64,000 nucleotides of DNA from an uncultured bacterium (lineage in GTDB: Bacteria; Actinomycetota; Coriobacteriia; Coriobacteriales; Coriobacteriaceae). The translations under genes were made by a program, and so were the position numbers. Under the pieces are notes generated by a model. That model saw nothing but the letters and a program-made list of their open reading frames with translations, had not been told where the DNA came from and did not search any database. Position 1 is the stretch's first letter. Every line of letters starts with the position of its first letter. Location: positions 1 to 64,000 of the forward strand of contig CAJMNK010000001.1 of NCBI GenBank assembly GCA_905214905.1. The letters are read 5' to 3'. This document shows, one piece after another, positions 1 to 9,705 of the stretch.

Positions 1-55
1 GAGCGTCCGGCTGATAACCGGGAGGTCACAAGTTCGAATCTTGTCAGGTCCACCA
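1..55 (+). tRNA. tRNA-Ile (GAT), 3' part only
   Basis: The window opens inside a tRNA. The visible 55 bases, from the end of the D-arm through the anticodon arm (GAT), T-arm and encoded CCA, are identical to the same part of the complete tRNA-Ile at 203-279. The 5' end lies before the window. A second identical gene copy flanks tRNA-Ala, so the cluster carries an Ile-Ala-Ile order. Confidence 0.9.
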
Positions 56-66
56 CTTTCTTTCGC

Positions 67-111
67 AATAAACACCCCAGCGAGAGCCGAGTCGCCGCTG
101 GGGTGTTTATT
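67..111 (+). terminator. 16-bp perfect hairpin between tRNA genes
   Basis: The arms at 67-82 and 96-111 (AATAAACACCCCAGCG and its exact complement) form a long GC-cored stem with a 13-base loop. It lies between the first tRNA-Ile and tRNA-Ala. There is no clear T-run after it, so it may be a terminator, a processing signal or both. Confidence 0.55.
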
Positions 112-122
112 ACTTTCTCCGT

Positions 123-198
123 GGGGGTTTAGCTCAGCTGGGAGAGCGCGGGCTTTGCAAGCCTGAGGTCAGGGGTTCGATCCCCCTAACCTCCACCA
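123..198 (+). tRNA. tRNA-Ala (TGC)
   Basis: Full cloverleaf. The acceptor arm GGGGGTT pairs with AACCTCC (one G-T pair), the anticodon loop CTTTGCAAG gives TGC, the T-arm loop is TTCGATC, and CCA is encoded at 196-198. It reads GCA codons, and GCG/GCT by wobble. It lies 5 bases upstream of tRNA-Ile, so the two are co-transcribed. Confidence 0.97.
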
Positions 199-202
199 TG
201 AT

Positions 203-279
203 GGACCTGTAGCTCAGTTGGTTAGAGCGTCCGGCTGATAACCGGGAGGTCACAAGTTCGAATCTTGTCAGGTCCACCA
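203..279 (+). tRNA. tRNA-Ile (GAT)
   Basis: Full cloverleaf. The acceptor GGACCTG pairs with CAGGTCC, the anticodon is GAT within CTGATAACC, and CCA is encoded at 277-279. This is the complete copy of the gene whose 3' part opens the window. It is the last gene of the cluster, ahead of a strong terminator. Confidence 0.97.
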
Positions 280-292
280 TCAAAACGTTAAG

Positions 293-323
293 AGCCCTGG
301 GGCATTGCCTCGGGGCTTTTTTC
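293..323 (+). terminator. Intrinsic terminator of the tRNA cluster
   Basis: The stem AGCCCTGGGGCA / TGCCTCGGGGCT, with two wobble pairs, is followed directly by TTTTTTC. This is a textbook rho-independent terminator placed 13 bases after tRNA-Ile. Confidence 0.85.
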
Positions 324-334
324 TTATCCAACAT

Positions 335-371
335 AAGTAGTCAAAATAGCCCCGTCCCAAATTAACTACTT
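335..371. repeat. 37-bp palindromic repeat, family A copy 1
   Basis: The arms AAGTAGT and ACTACTT flank a loop holding GCCCCGTCCCAAATT. A second 37-bp copy lies at 44194-44230 with the same loop core and arms that differ by paired changes (A-T to G-C at the first and seventh pairs). The stem, rather than the exact sequence, seems to be kept. Confidence 0.7.
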
Positions 372-376
372 TGATT

Positions 377-406
377 TTGTGTGCTGGGCGAAAGATTGGG
401 TAGTAT
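377..406 (+). promoter_or_regulatory. Possible promoter of the 464-1831 genes
   Basis: A -10-like TAGTAT at 401-406 lies 18 bases after a weak -35-like TTGTGT at 377-382. Only the -10 is convincing. It sits about 58 bases before the start codon at 464. Confidence 0.3.
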
Positions 407-463
407 AGCTATTCAATGCGGCGACCCTGCCGCGTGTTAACCGCTACGTACCGGAGGTGTTCC

Positions 464-964
464 ATGGTTCGCGTCGACATAGAGACCATCGTCATGGCCG
501 CCGGTCCCGTGCCATCGCTTATCGTGCTTCGCGAGCGCTGCGGCAAGTCGGATTCGACGGCGCCCCTGCGTTCGCTTTCCATTCAGACCGGCTCGTTTGA
601 GGCCGCGGCAATTAGCCGTGGCATCGATAGCGGTCGCGCCGAGCGCCCGATAACGCATGACCTGCTGCTTGACACCGTCGATGCCCTGGGCGCCAAGCTC
701 GAGCGCATCGAGATCGTTCGTGCCGAGCCGCCGGTGTTCTATGCGACGATTGTCGTGCTGGCCGATGGTGACGAACGAAAGATTGACGCCCGCCCCAGCG
801 ACGCCATTGCCCTTGCCGTGCGCAGCAATGCCCCCATGTTTGTGGAGGACGACATCATGAATCGCCTGGGTACCGTTTCTGTCCATGCCGAGGAAGTTGA
901 CGACGAGCGGGAGTTCGAGAAGTTCGACGAGTTCGTCCATACGCTCTCCCCCGATGATTTCTAA
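464..964 (+). CDS. Bifunctional nuclease (BFN, DUF151) family protein
   Basis: A 166-residue protein whose central part (about residues 60-140) matches my memory of the BFN/DUF151 fold: conserved VxxPPxxYATIVV, then DARPSDAIALAVRxxAPMFVEDDI. Plant and bacterial members have been described as nucleases or as partners of regulators, but the bacterial role is not settled. The start at 464 is chosen because GGAGGTG sits 5 bases before it. The open frame extends back to 416 without a ribosome site. The stop is immediately followed by the next reading frame, so these genes are probably co-transcribed. The C-terminus is rich in Asp and Glu. Confidence 0.8.
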   Translation: MVRVDIETIVMAAGPVPSLIVLRERCGKSDSTAPLRSLSIQTGSFEAAAISRGIDSGRAERPITHDLLLDTVDALGAKLERIEIVRAEPPVFYATIVVLADGDERKIDARPSDAIALAVRSNAPMFVEDDIMNRLGTVSVHAEEVDDEREFEKFDEFVHTLSPDDF

Positions 965-994
965 ATGTCTGGCACGCGAGCGGAGAGGTCGCTG

Positions 995-1351
995 ATGGGC
1001 ACCCGCGTATCGGCTGAAGCGGCCGCCATCGCGCGTGAAGCCCAGATGCGCTCGGAGGCATCCGAGGCGGCTCGCATCGCCTATGTGACGCAGGCCCGCA
1101 CGCTTCGCGAGCGCCGCGGCTCCTATATCAAGATGGTTATCATCTCCGCCCTTGTCGCGGTAATCTGTTCTCGTCTTCGTGGTACAGTTGGTGCGCTTGG
1201 GTTTTCGATTTCAACAGGCTTGGTAATCTGGGGTGTGGTCGATGCGGTAATGCTGACCAACCAGATCAAGGTACTCGACAAGCGCGCGATGGATATGGTG
1301 CGCGCCCGCGACGCTGCCGCCAAGATCGCTGCCGAGGCACAAGAACTGTAA
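995..1351 (+). CDS. Small membrane protein of unknown function
   Basis: 118 residues when started at 995, where GGAGAGG lies 6 bases upstream. An in-frame ATG at 965 touches the preceding stop but has no ribosome site. An N-terminal Ala/Glu/Arg-rich helix (about 1-42) precedes two hydrophobic segments (roughly 46-61 and 66-85). A charged Ala-rich tail ends the protein, suggesting a two-span membrane protein with helical cytoplasmic ends. I do not recognise the family. It lies between the BFN protein and another small unknown with short spacing, so the three may form an operon. Confidence 0.7.
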   Translation: MGTRVSAEAAAIAREAQMRSEASEAARIAYVTQARTLRERRGSYIKMVIISALVAVICSRLRGTVGALGFSISTGLVIWGVVDAVMLTNQIKVLDKRAMDMVRARDAAAKIAAEAQEL

Positions 1352-1381
1352 CGACGCCGGATTCGATGGGAAGGTCTAGAG

Positions 1382-1831
1382 ATGGCACAGGATATGCAGG
1401 ACGCCGGTAACGTCTCCGCCGAGCTCGACGCCATGGTGTGTGACCTGATTGGTGCGTTCTTGGACGACCTTGCCGCCGGCGAGAATCCGGGCGTAGTTGT
1501 GGCGATCGAGGACGCCGCTTCCAACCGCTATCTGGCCGCGCTCGACGAGGATGGCGAGGAGGCATGCCTGGAGGCTGCCACCAACTTTATCTCCGAGCAC
1601 AAGATGGGTCTTAAGGACGAGGGCCTGGGCCGTATCGCCCGCTATGCCATCGGCTATACCGGCTGCGTCGAGATTGACGGCGGCTATCACGATGCTCTGC
1701 TCGTGAGCTTCTTTGAGACCACGCTCGAGAGCGGCTTTTCGGCATATGTGCTGTATGAGGGCATGGGCGCCGGCGATGGTTTTATGTGGAGCGACCCTGA
1801 ACCTGCAGGTGAGGAAACCCCTCTCATCTAA
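1382..1831 (+). CDS. Hypothetical acidic cytoplasmic protein
   Basis: 149 residues with no signal peptide or membrane span. It is notably acidic, with clusters such as LDEDGEEACLEA near residue 55. A GGAAGG ribosome site precedes ATG. It follows the small membrane protein by 30 bases, so it is the probable third gene of that operon. No domain is recognised. Confidence 0.7.
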   Translation: MAQDMQDAGNVSAELDAMVCDLIGAFLDDLAAGENPGVVVAIEDAASNRYLAALDEDGEEACLEAATNFISEHKMGLKDEGLGRIARYAIGYTGCVEIDGGYHDALLVSFFETTLESGFSAYVLYEGMGAGDGFMWSDPEPAGEETPLI

Positions 1832-1948
1832 AATCGCTAAAATAAACGAGTTTTCGGTAAAAGGCTCAATATTCCCGCTGAGCGTTGTATCGCTGGGCGG
1901 GCCGCATACGCGTGCCGTTTGTATATGGATAGAAGATAGGGGAACTAC

Positions 1949-3787
<1,839 letters not shown>

Positions 3788-3814
3788 GCGCTGGGCTTTA
3801 TAGCGACTAACAAG

Positions 3815-3849
3815 AAAGGGCGTCGACCGCGATGGTCGGCGCCCTTTTT
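3815..3849 (+). terminator. Intrinsic terminator of typA
   Basis: The 11-bp arms GGGCGTCGACC / GGTCGGCGCCC (one wobble) around a 5-base loop are followed by TTTTT. Confidence 0.9.
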
Positions 3850-3877
3850 GGTGCAAGGGGACAGGTTCGTTTGCACC
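3850..3877. repeat. GTCCCC-family palindromic repeat
   Basis: The arms GGTGCAA and TTGCACC enclose GGGGACAGG. This is one of about a dozen intergenic palindromes in the window that share the GGGGACAG/CTGTCCCC core; others are at 11579, 50489, 52414, 55632, 57916 and 60566. It abuts the typA terminator. Confidence 0.7.
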
Positions 3878-4211
3878 ACAGCTGGGGCGACTATCCCTCC
3901 GATCGGCCTTCCAGTCAAAGTTAAATTGTTTAAACATATACATAATTTCACTGAATATAGCCGGTATGATACAAAACTGTTAACAGGTAAATATCAACTG
4001 GTATTAAATTAAAAGACCTCTTTACCTGCGGTTTACATGACTGGTATCTATATTGTATTTTATGCATTGTGGCATAGACGAACCGTCTTAGAAGTTGCTC
4101 CCCAGTGGGTTCTTGCAATGCGCTAGGTAGGTTCTCGTTGATGTTGGGGTTTGTGTTCGGTCCGACGATTCGCCGTATTCCACAACGTGTTGTAGGAATT
4201 AGGGGACAACT
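3878..4211 (+). promoter_or_regulatory. AT-rich leader of the pilus operon with CTGGTAT motifs
   Basis: This is about 330 bases without a gene, far richer in A and T than its surroundings, and must hold the promoter of the pilus operon. CTGGTAT occurs at 3998 and 4041, and a related CCGGTAT at 3961. The same motif recurs in the leaders at 15290-15783 and 35541-36054. A weak -35-like TTTACA at 4032-4037 has no good -10 at the proper distance. I could not fix a promoter. Confidence 0.45.
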
Positions 4212-7200
4212 ATGGACGCACACCGCTCACGGTCGCTGGGTATGGCGGCCCTGATCTTCATTTTGATTAGCCTCACCGCCGCAGTTTTTCACGGTGCAGC
4301 CCCAGTGCGCGCCGAGGATGCGACGACGCCGGCGCCGATTGAGATCAACGGCGATACGGCAACGGTTGAGGTCAAGCTGTATACCGATGAGAACCATAAT
4401 AAGCCTTTGGGTGATACTGCCGTAACGTCTACTTCGAAGCTCTACGGAGCTTTCTCGGCACGGTTCATAAGTGATAAGGCGCCTACGCCTCGGAACTACA
4501 TCGCTGTCTACGAGCTCCCCGATACCATAGTCATTGACAAAAACGCCGGTGGCGACCTCATGGAGGGTCCGGAGGCTACTGCCGAAAAGGCTGGTACGTG
4601 GGAGATCAAGGACAATAAGGTCATTTTTACGTTTGACAAGAGCTGGCTCGACAAAAACCCTGCGGAAATTTTTGTCGGAGCCAATTTTTCATTTGAGTTA
4701 GCAAATAAGAACGCTGGCTCGGACAGCAGTACACCTATCAAGTTCCCCGGTGCGGGATCAATCAATATTCCAACTACGGATGGCGCCGTCAAAGGGGAGA
4801 AATCAGGAGCCTTCTCCCAGGGCGCCGATGGCGTGGCCAAAGTTACGTGGACCGTCAAGCTTACCGTCGAATCGTATGCAACGAATGTCAAGTTGACCGA
4901 TACGCTGGGCGCTAACTTCGACTTTGTGGATGGCAGCTTCACGCTCGATGGCAAGAAGCTCGGTCCGCAGCCGACGGTCGACGGTCAGACTGTGACCATC
5001 GACAATCTGGGCAACCTTTCCCAGGGGAAGCACACGATTACGTATGAGACGGTGCTGAAGAGCGGTGTTTCCGCGGGTAACGGCGAGTTTGTCGACGAGC
5101 AGGACGCATCCAAGAACACGGCAACGTGGGAGTGGGGCAGCTCGAGCGATCGCCAGAGCGGCTCCGTGACTGCTGCTCCCAGCAAGTTTCGCTATGACAT
5201 GATCAAGAAGTCTGACGGTTCGGGCTCGCCCTCCGATATCTCGTGGACTGTCGCACTCAATCAAGGCGAACTCAAAGTTGATATGAGCGGCTATATGTTC
5301 ACTGACCGTCTGGATGATAAGCAAACGTATACAGGGGGCTACACGGTTTACAAGGGCAGCTCCGGGTCGGAGGTTCTTGCGACCGGCGCGCTCGATCCGT
5401 CGCAGAGCTCGTTTTCTTACACGTTCCCGACCGACCTTGCCGACAAGCACGCCACCTATCGTATCGTCTATCACACCAAGATGAACGACACGAGCTCGTA
5501 CGACACCGTGCGCAATAACGCGACTATCGAGCGCGAGGGTTCCGTTTCCGGCGCCAGCGAAGGCCAGTTCACGCCGCAGCTGGTCGGTACGCCGATCACT
5601 AAGAGGCTCGTGAGCTCCGATGAAGCCGCGACGACGGGTAGAGCGACGTGGGAGACGCGTGTCGCGCTTAAGGCCATTGTTAATGCGGTCAATCCTGGTT
5701 TGGTGACGGTGAAGGATACGTTTCAGTCGGCCTGGTCGCAGAATCTCGGTGTCGACGAAGGGGCCATTACCATCAAAATCGGCAAGACCGTGCTGGTGCG
5801 GGATGCCGACTGGAAACTGACGGCAAGCTGGCCGGTCGGCGGAACAAAGAGAAATTTCAATCTTGATATATATGTTAACGACAAAGTGAAAGCCGCCCTC
5901 GAGAACGAGGACTACGCCGTTATCACCTATGCCACCACATCAGATGCGCTGTCGGGCTGGTACTCAAACTTCGCGTCGGTCAGCGCGACGGGCCTGAATC
6001 TTCAGTGGCCGTACACCGACCTCGTCATGTACGTTGCCAACCAAGAAACGACGCCTGCGGTCGAGAAGCCGGAGGCGGAGTCGAAAGTGTCTTGGGACGA
6101 GGACTTCGACTGGGGTGCCGTCGACGGCTCGGACGAGAAGGGGGCCTGGGTCGTCGACTGGACGGTGTACGCGAATCGCCAGAAGGGTAATAAAGACGCA
6201 AATGGCGAATTCGAGTACTACGGTGCCGGAAAGCTTAACGGCGCGCCGCTGAACATAGTCGATACCCTCCCGGACGGCATGAGCTATGTTTCGGGCTTCG
6301 CAAAGTACACGCTCGTGCGGAATCCCTACGATCAGCATACGGGGCTTCATCGCGGAAGCGAGGCCGAGACGGTCGTTGATGATTGGCAGCTTGCCACCGA
6401 CAACGTCAGCAGCGATGGCAACACTGTCGCCTTTTCTATTCCCATGACTGAACTTGGAAGTTATGCCGGCTACGCAAAGCTAACGTATCGAACGGCGGTC
6501 AAACGCGGCGAGCTCGATACCTCCAAGAATGAGGTGAAGTTCATCAACTCGGCAAGCGCAGTGTCGGGAAATAAGGAGTTCAAACCCGGTAGCGGTACCG
6601 TCACCATCAAGAACAACGTCATCAAAAAGACCGGTGAGCAGGTCAGTAGTAGCAATCGAATAAAGTACACCATTCTTGTTAACGAATCTGCTGTTGCCCT
6701 TAAGAGTGGCACTGACTTCCTTGAGCTCGTCGATACCATGGATGCCAAGTGCACGCTGGTGCCGTCGATGCTTAAGGTCTATGAGCGGGTGAATGGCGCC
6801 TGGTCACCGCTGACTGATAAGGACTATTCGTCGAAGATGGAGCAAGTCAATGATGAATCTGGCTCGCGTACGAAGTTGACTCTTGAGGTGCCCGACGAGA
6901 AATACCTCAAGGTCGAGTACGAGGTTATCCCGACCGGAAACCCCGGTGAAGAGGTGTCTCTTTCCAATACCGCCAAGCTTACGGGTGTGACGGAAGGCAC
7001 AGCGATTGACGAGCGAATATGGACCATCCAGAACGCTTCCGCTAGTGCGGGTGGCAATGGTTACGGCATCACGATGACCAAGTACGACGCCCAGCAGGTC
7101 GGTGCTACGCTCAAAGGGGCGGAGTTCACGCTCTACAGCGTGAATATGGACCAGGTTGCAACGGCGGGTATCGAAAACGCAAGGACTGAGTTTGAAACCG

Positions 7201-7946
7201 CCACGACCGACGACAACGGTAGGATCTCGTTTGGCGAAGAAAAGAAGGCGATGGCCAATTGCGAGCTCTACCAGCTTGTGGAGTCGAGGGCACCCGATGG
7301 CTACGCTACGGCAAACCCCATTTGGATTATGCTCAAGGGCAATGCGGGTACGGAGGAATATCAGAACAAGCTTGAAAAGGCGAGGAGCGTTGTCAAAGAC
7401 GCGGAGATTGTCGGCGATGCCAAGAAGGACGAGATCTGGGTCTACGACAATCGTTTGACGGGATCAGCGGTTATCCAGGCAAAGAAAAGACTTGAAGGCG
7501 GGACGTTCAAGAAAGGACAGTTCTCGTTTGCGCTTAAGGACGGCGACGGTAAGGTGCTCCAGACGGTGACCAATGATGCCGCGGGCAACGTCTCCTTCAA
7601 CGTCGACTACAACAAGGCAGGAACCTATACCTACACCATTTCCGAGGTCGAGCCCAAGGGTGCCGTCGACCATGTTAAAGATCACATCACCTATGACACG
7701 ACCCCGCGCAAAGTCACGGTTAAGGTAACTAATGGCGCGGACCAGCTCAACGCCGTAGTTACCTATAACGATAGCTCTCAGGACCCACCGACCTTTACCA
7801 ACACGTATTCGACCACGCTTCCCGAGGCAGGCGGTGCTGGCCTGACTATGACATATCTGGCTGGCGCTTCGCTGCTGTGCTTTGCCGCGACATGGATGCA
7901 TGCTCGTCGCCATCGCGATCAAGGTCGAGGTGGTAGCCGTGAGTAG
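4212..7946 (+). CDS. Large sortase-anchored pilus adhesin (SpaA/FctA-type domains)
   Basis: 1244 residues. Residues 1-35 are a signal peptide (basic start, hydrophobic core, cut near VRAED). A long run of Ig-like, isopeptide-type adhesin domains follows, with recurring WTV/DTL patterns (TWTVKL then LTDTLG; SWTVAL). A SpaA-like domain at about 955-1060 carries the acidic E-box-like LVESRAPDGY. An FctA-like domain at about 1085-1200 starts VIQAKKRLEGG, has TYTYTISEVEP and ends FTNTY. The tail is LPEAG at about 1203, a hydrophobic span and a basic end, so the sorting signal has Ala in place of Thr. The domain mix and position as first gene suggest the tip or ancillary pilin. AGGGGA precedes the start. 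Its last 8 bases overlap the next gene. Confidence 0.88.
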   Translation: MDAHRSRSLGMAALIFILISLTAAVFHGAAPVRAEDATTPAPIEINGDTATVEVKLYTDENHNKPLGDTAVTSTSKLYGAFSARFISDKAPTPRNYIAVYELPDTIVIDKNAGGDLMEGPEATAEKAGTWEIKDNKVIFTFDKSWLDKNPAEIFVGANFSFELANKNAGSDSSTPIKFPGAGSINIPTTDGAVKGEKSGAFSQGADGVAKVTWTVKLTVESYATNVKLTDTLGANFDFVDGSFTLDGKKLGPQPTVDGQTVTIDNLGNLSQGKHTITYETVLKSGVSAGNGEFVDEQDASKNTATWEWGSSSDRQSGSVTAAPSKFRYDMIKKSDGSGSPSDISWTVALNQGELKVDMSGYMFTDRLDDKQTYTGGYTVYKGSSGSEVLATGALDPSQSSFSYTFPTDLADKHATYRIVYHTKMNDTSSYDTVRNNATIEREGSVSGASEGQFTPQLVGTPITKRLVSSDEAATTGRATWETRVALKAIVNAVNPGLVTVKDTFQSAWSQNLGVDEGAITIKIGKTVLVRDADWKLTASWPVGGTKRNFNLDIYVNDKVKAALENEDYAVITYATTSDALSGWYSNFASVSATGLNLQWPYTDLVMYVANQETTPAVEKPEAESKVSWDEDFDWGAVDGSDEKGAWVVDWTVYANRQKGNKDANGEFEYYGAGKLNGAPLNIVDTLPDGMSYVSGFAKYTLVRNPYDQHTGLHRGSEAETVVDDWQLATDNVSSDGNTVAFSIPMTELGSYAGYAKLTYRTAVKRGELDTSKNEVKFINSASAVSGNKEFKPGSGTVTIKNNVIKKTGEQVSSSNRIKYTILVNESAVALKSGTDFLELVDTMDAKCTLVPSMLKVYERVNGAWSPLTDKDYSSKMEQVNDESGSRTKLTLEVPDEKYLKVEYEVIPTGNPGEEVSLSNTAKLTGVTEGTAIDERIWTIQNASASAGGNGYGITMTKYDAQQVGATLKGAEFTLYSVNMDQVATAGIENARTEFETATTDDNGRISFGEEKKAMANCELYQLVESRAPDGYATANPIWIMLKGNAGTEEYQNKLEKARSVVKDAEIVGDAKKDEIWVYDNRLTGSAVIQAKKRLEGGTFKKGQFSFALKDGDGKVLQTVTNDAAGNVSFNVDYNKAGTYTYTISEVEPKGAVDHVKDHITYDTTPRKVTVKVTNGADQLNAVVTYNDSSQDPPTFTNTYSTTLPEAGGAGLTMTYLAGASLLCFAATWMHARRHRDQGRGGSRE

Positions 7947-9582
7947 GCTTAACCGCCGCTTGTTGGCTGCCGCGACGATAATCATGGTTGCTATTCTGTC
8001 TTTCGCGATTGCCCCTGGGATGGCTCATGCTGCCGATACCGGTGCCATTACGGTGGACGGTACGGTTGCGACGCGGTATGACGCGTACCAGCTCTTTTCG
8101 GCGACCGTTGTCGACGACGCCGATACTGACCAAAAAATTGCAACTGACGTAACGTGGGCGAATGATGCCGTTCGCCAGGCCGTTCTTCCGGTGCTTCATG
8201 ATGCGGGGCTTGATGGCTCGGCATCGACGGCGCAAGCGGCTGCCGAATGGATGAATGCTGACGGGCATATGACGACCGCGCTGACGGCAAAGCTTGCCCG
8301 CGCGATTTGCAATGTCGGCGCAACTTCCGTGGGCCTTAACGCGAGCACGGCGGCCGAGCTGCCCTGCGGCTACTGGCTCATCGTCGCCGACGACGACGCC
8401 ATCGCCCAGGGCGAGGCCGGCACCGCGCCGATCATGGCCCTGGTCGGCGGCAGCGCCGTCACCGTCAAGCCCAAGGCGGCGACCCCCAAGGTTGCCAAGC
8501 ATGTGCTGGAGGACAGCACCGCCGCATGGCAGAAGGCCGCCGACGCCACCGTGGGTGACGACCTGTACTGGCGCCTCTCGGCCGCGGTCCCGGCGGGGCT
8601 CACGGCCTACGACACCTATGCGGTGCGGTTCGTCGACACCATGAGCGCGGGGCTCGACCCCTCCAAGGCGGCCGCGAGCGTGCGCGTGTACGTGGCGGCG
8701 GGCGCGGACGGCGGCTTTGATGCGGTCGCATGTGAGGGCGGCAACGTCAGCTCGACGCCGGCTAAAGGGTGGACAGACATAACTTCACGGTGCAAGGTCT
8801 CGGTCGAGGGCAATGCCTTCACCGTGCGTACCGGCGACCTCATCGCCGCGCTCGGCGGGGCCGACGCCTTCACCGCGGGCGCCCGCGTGGTCGCCGTGTA
8901 CAATGCGCCGTTGGGGGCCAACTGCAATCGAGGTGCCACCAAGGGCAATCCCAACGAGGTCTACCTGCGTTACCCGCGATCTCCCCTCGCCGACCAGTCC
9001 GGCGATGCTGGATTTACCCGCACGCCGAGCGATGACGCGTGCGCCTACACCTGGGGACTCAGTCTGATCAAGCGCTCAAGCTCGGACGATAAACCGCTCG
9101 CGGGCGCCAAGCTGCGCATCATCGATGACCGCGGGCGCATTCTAACGACTGACGGCTCGTGGTCGACGGATGCCGCCGCGCACGTCACCACGGGCGCGGA
9201 CGGCCACGTGGAATTGACCGGTGTGGACGCGGGTGTCTACACCGTCGAAGAGGTCGCGGCTCCCAAGGGATACGCCGCCTTTGAAGGCAAACGTACGGTG
9301 ACGGTTACGGCCGAGGGCCTGGACGTTAAACAGGTGACGGCCGCGAAGCCCAAGGTGACCGTGTCGGCCGAAAGCCCTCTGCGGGTTGATACCGCCGATG
9401 CCGGGACGGGTTCGATTGAGCTGTCGGTGCTCAACACCCCAAGCAAAGAAGCAAGTCGAGGCTTTATGCCCTCGACGGGAGATAGAGCGTTGGTGCTGGT
9501 GGCGGCTTTGGCTGCCATCGGAGTGGCGGCTATTGTTGTCGCGCTCGTCATCAAGCGGGGAGGAGGTCGCCGTGAAAAATAA
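7939..9582 (+). CDS. Ancillary or basal pilin with SpaA domain
   Basis: 547 residues from a GTG at 7939, preceded by GAGGTGG at 7926-7932, overlapping the previous gene by 8 bases. Starting further upstream would put the signal peptide deep inside the protein. The signal peptide spans about 1-33 (cut near AHAAD). A D2-type isopeptide pilin domain follows, then a SpaA domain at about 385-465 (AGAKLRIIDDRGR, then VYTVEEVAAPKGY, E-box-like). The sorting tail is MPSTGD followed by a hydrophobic span and KRGGGRREK. Its size and the overlap with the adhesin gene suggest a minor pilin, possibly the basal one. Translational coupling with the upstream gene is likely. Confidence 0.88.
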   Translation: MSRLNRRLLAAATIIMVAILSFAIAPGMAHAADTGAITVDGTVATRYDAYQLFSATVVDDADTDQKIATDVTWANDAVRQAVLPVLHDAGLDGSASTAQAAAEWMNADGHMTTALTAKLARAICNVGATSVGLNASTAAELPCGYWLIVADDDAIAQGEAGTAPIMALVGGSAVTVKPKAATPKVAKHVLEDSTAAWQKAADATVGDDLYWRLSAAVPAGLTAYDTYAVRFVDTMSAGLDPSKAAASVRVYVAAGADGGFDAVACEGGNVSSTPAKGWTDITSRCKVSVEGNAFTVRTGDLIAALGGADAFTAGARVVAVYNAPLGANCNRGATKGNPNEVYLRYPRSPLADQSGDAGFTRTPSDDACAYTWGLSLIKRSSSDDKPLAGAKLRIIDDRGRILTTDGSWSTDAAAHVTTGADGHVELTGVDAGVYTVEEVAAPKGYAAFEGKRTVTVTAEGLDVKQVTAAKPKVTVSAESPLRVDTADAGTGSIELSVLNTPSKEASRGFMPSTGDRALVLVAALAAIGVAAIVVALVIKRGGGRREK

Positions 9583-9586
9583 TTGT

Positions 9587-9595
9587 CCCCCCCCC
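9587..9595. repeat. C9 homopolymer tract upstream of the major pilin
   Basis: Nine consecutive C lie 4 bases after the stop of the ancillary pilin and 110 bases before the major pilin start. Such tracts are prone to slipped-strand length change. A G9 tract sits in a similar place before the GH31 gene at 36055. Confidence 0.8.
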
Positions 9596-9705
9596 TTGCT
9601 CAATGGCGTACTGCCTCCGTAGCGAGTGACGCGCAGGTCTACCGACCTGATGATCATTGGTTTTGAAAAAGTTACTAGAGAACCCTCCAAGAAAGAGGAC
9701 CAAAC

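Noticed and set aside
134..334. Minus-strand 66-codon frame over the tRNA cluster
   Set aside because: It is antisense to tRNA genes and is the usual false call at tRNA loci.
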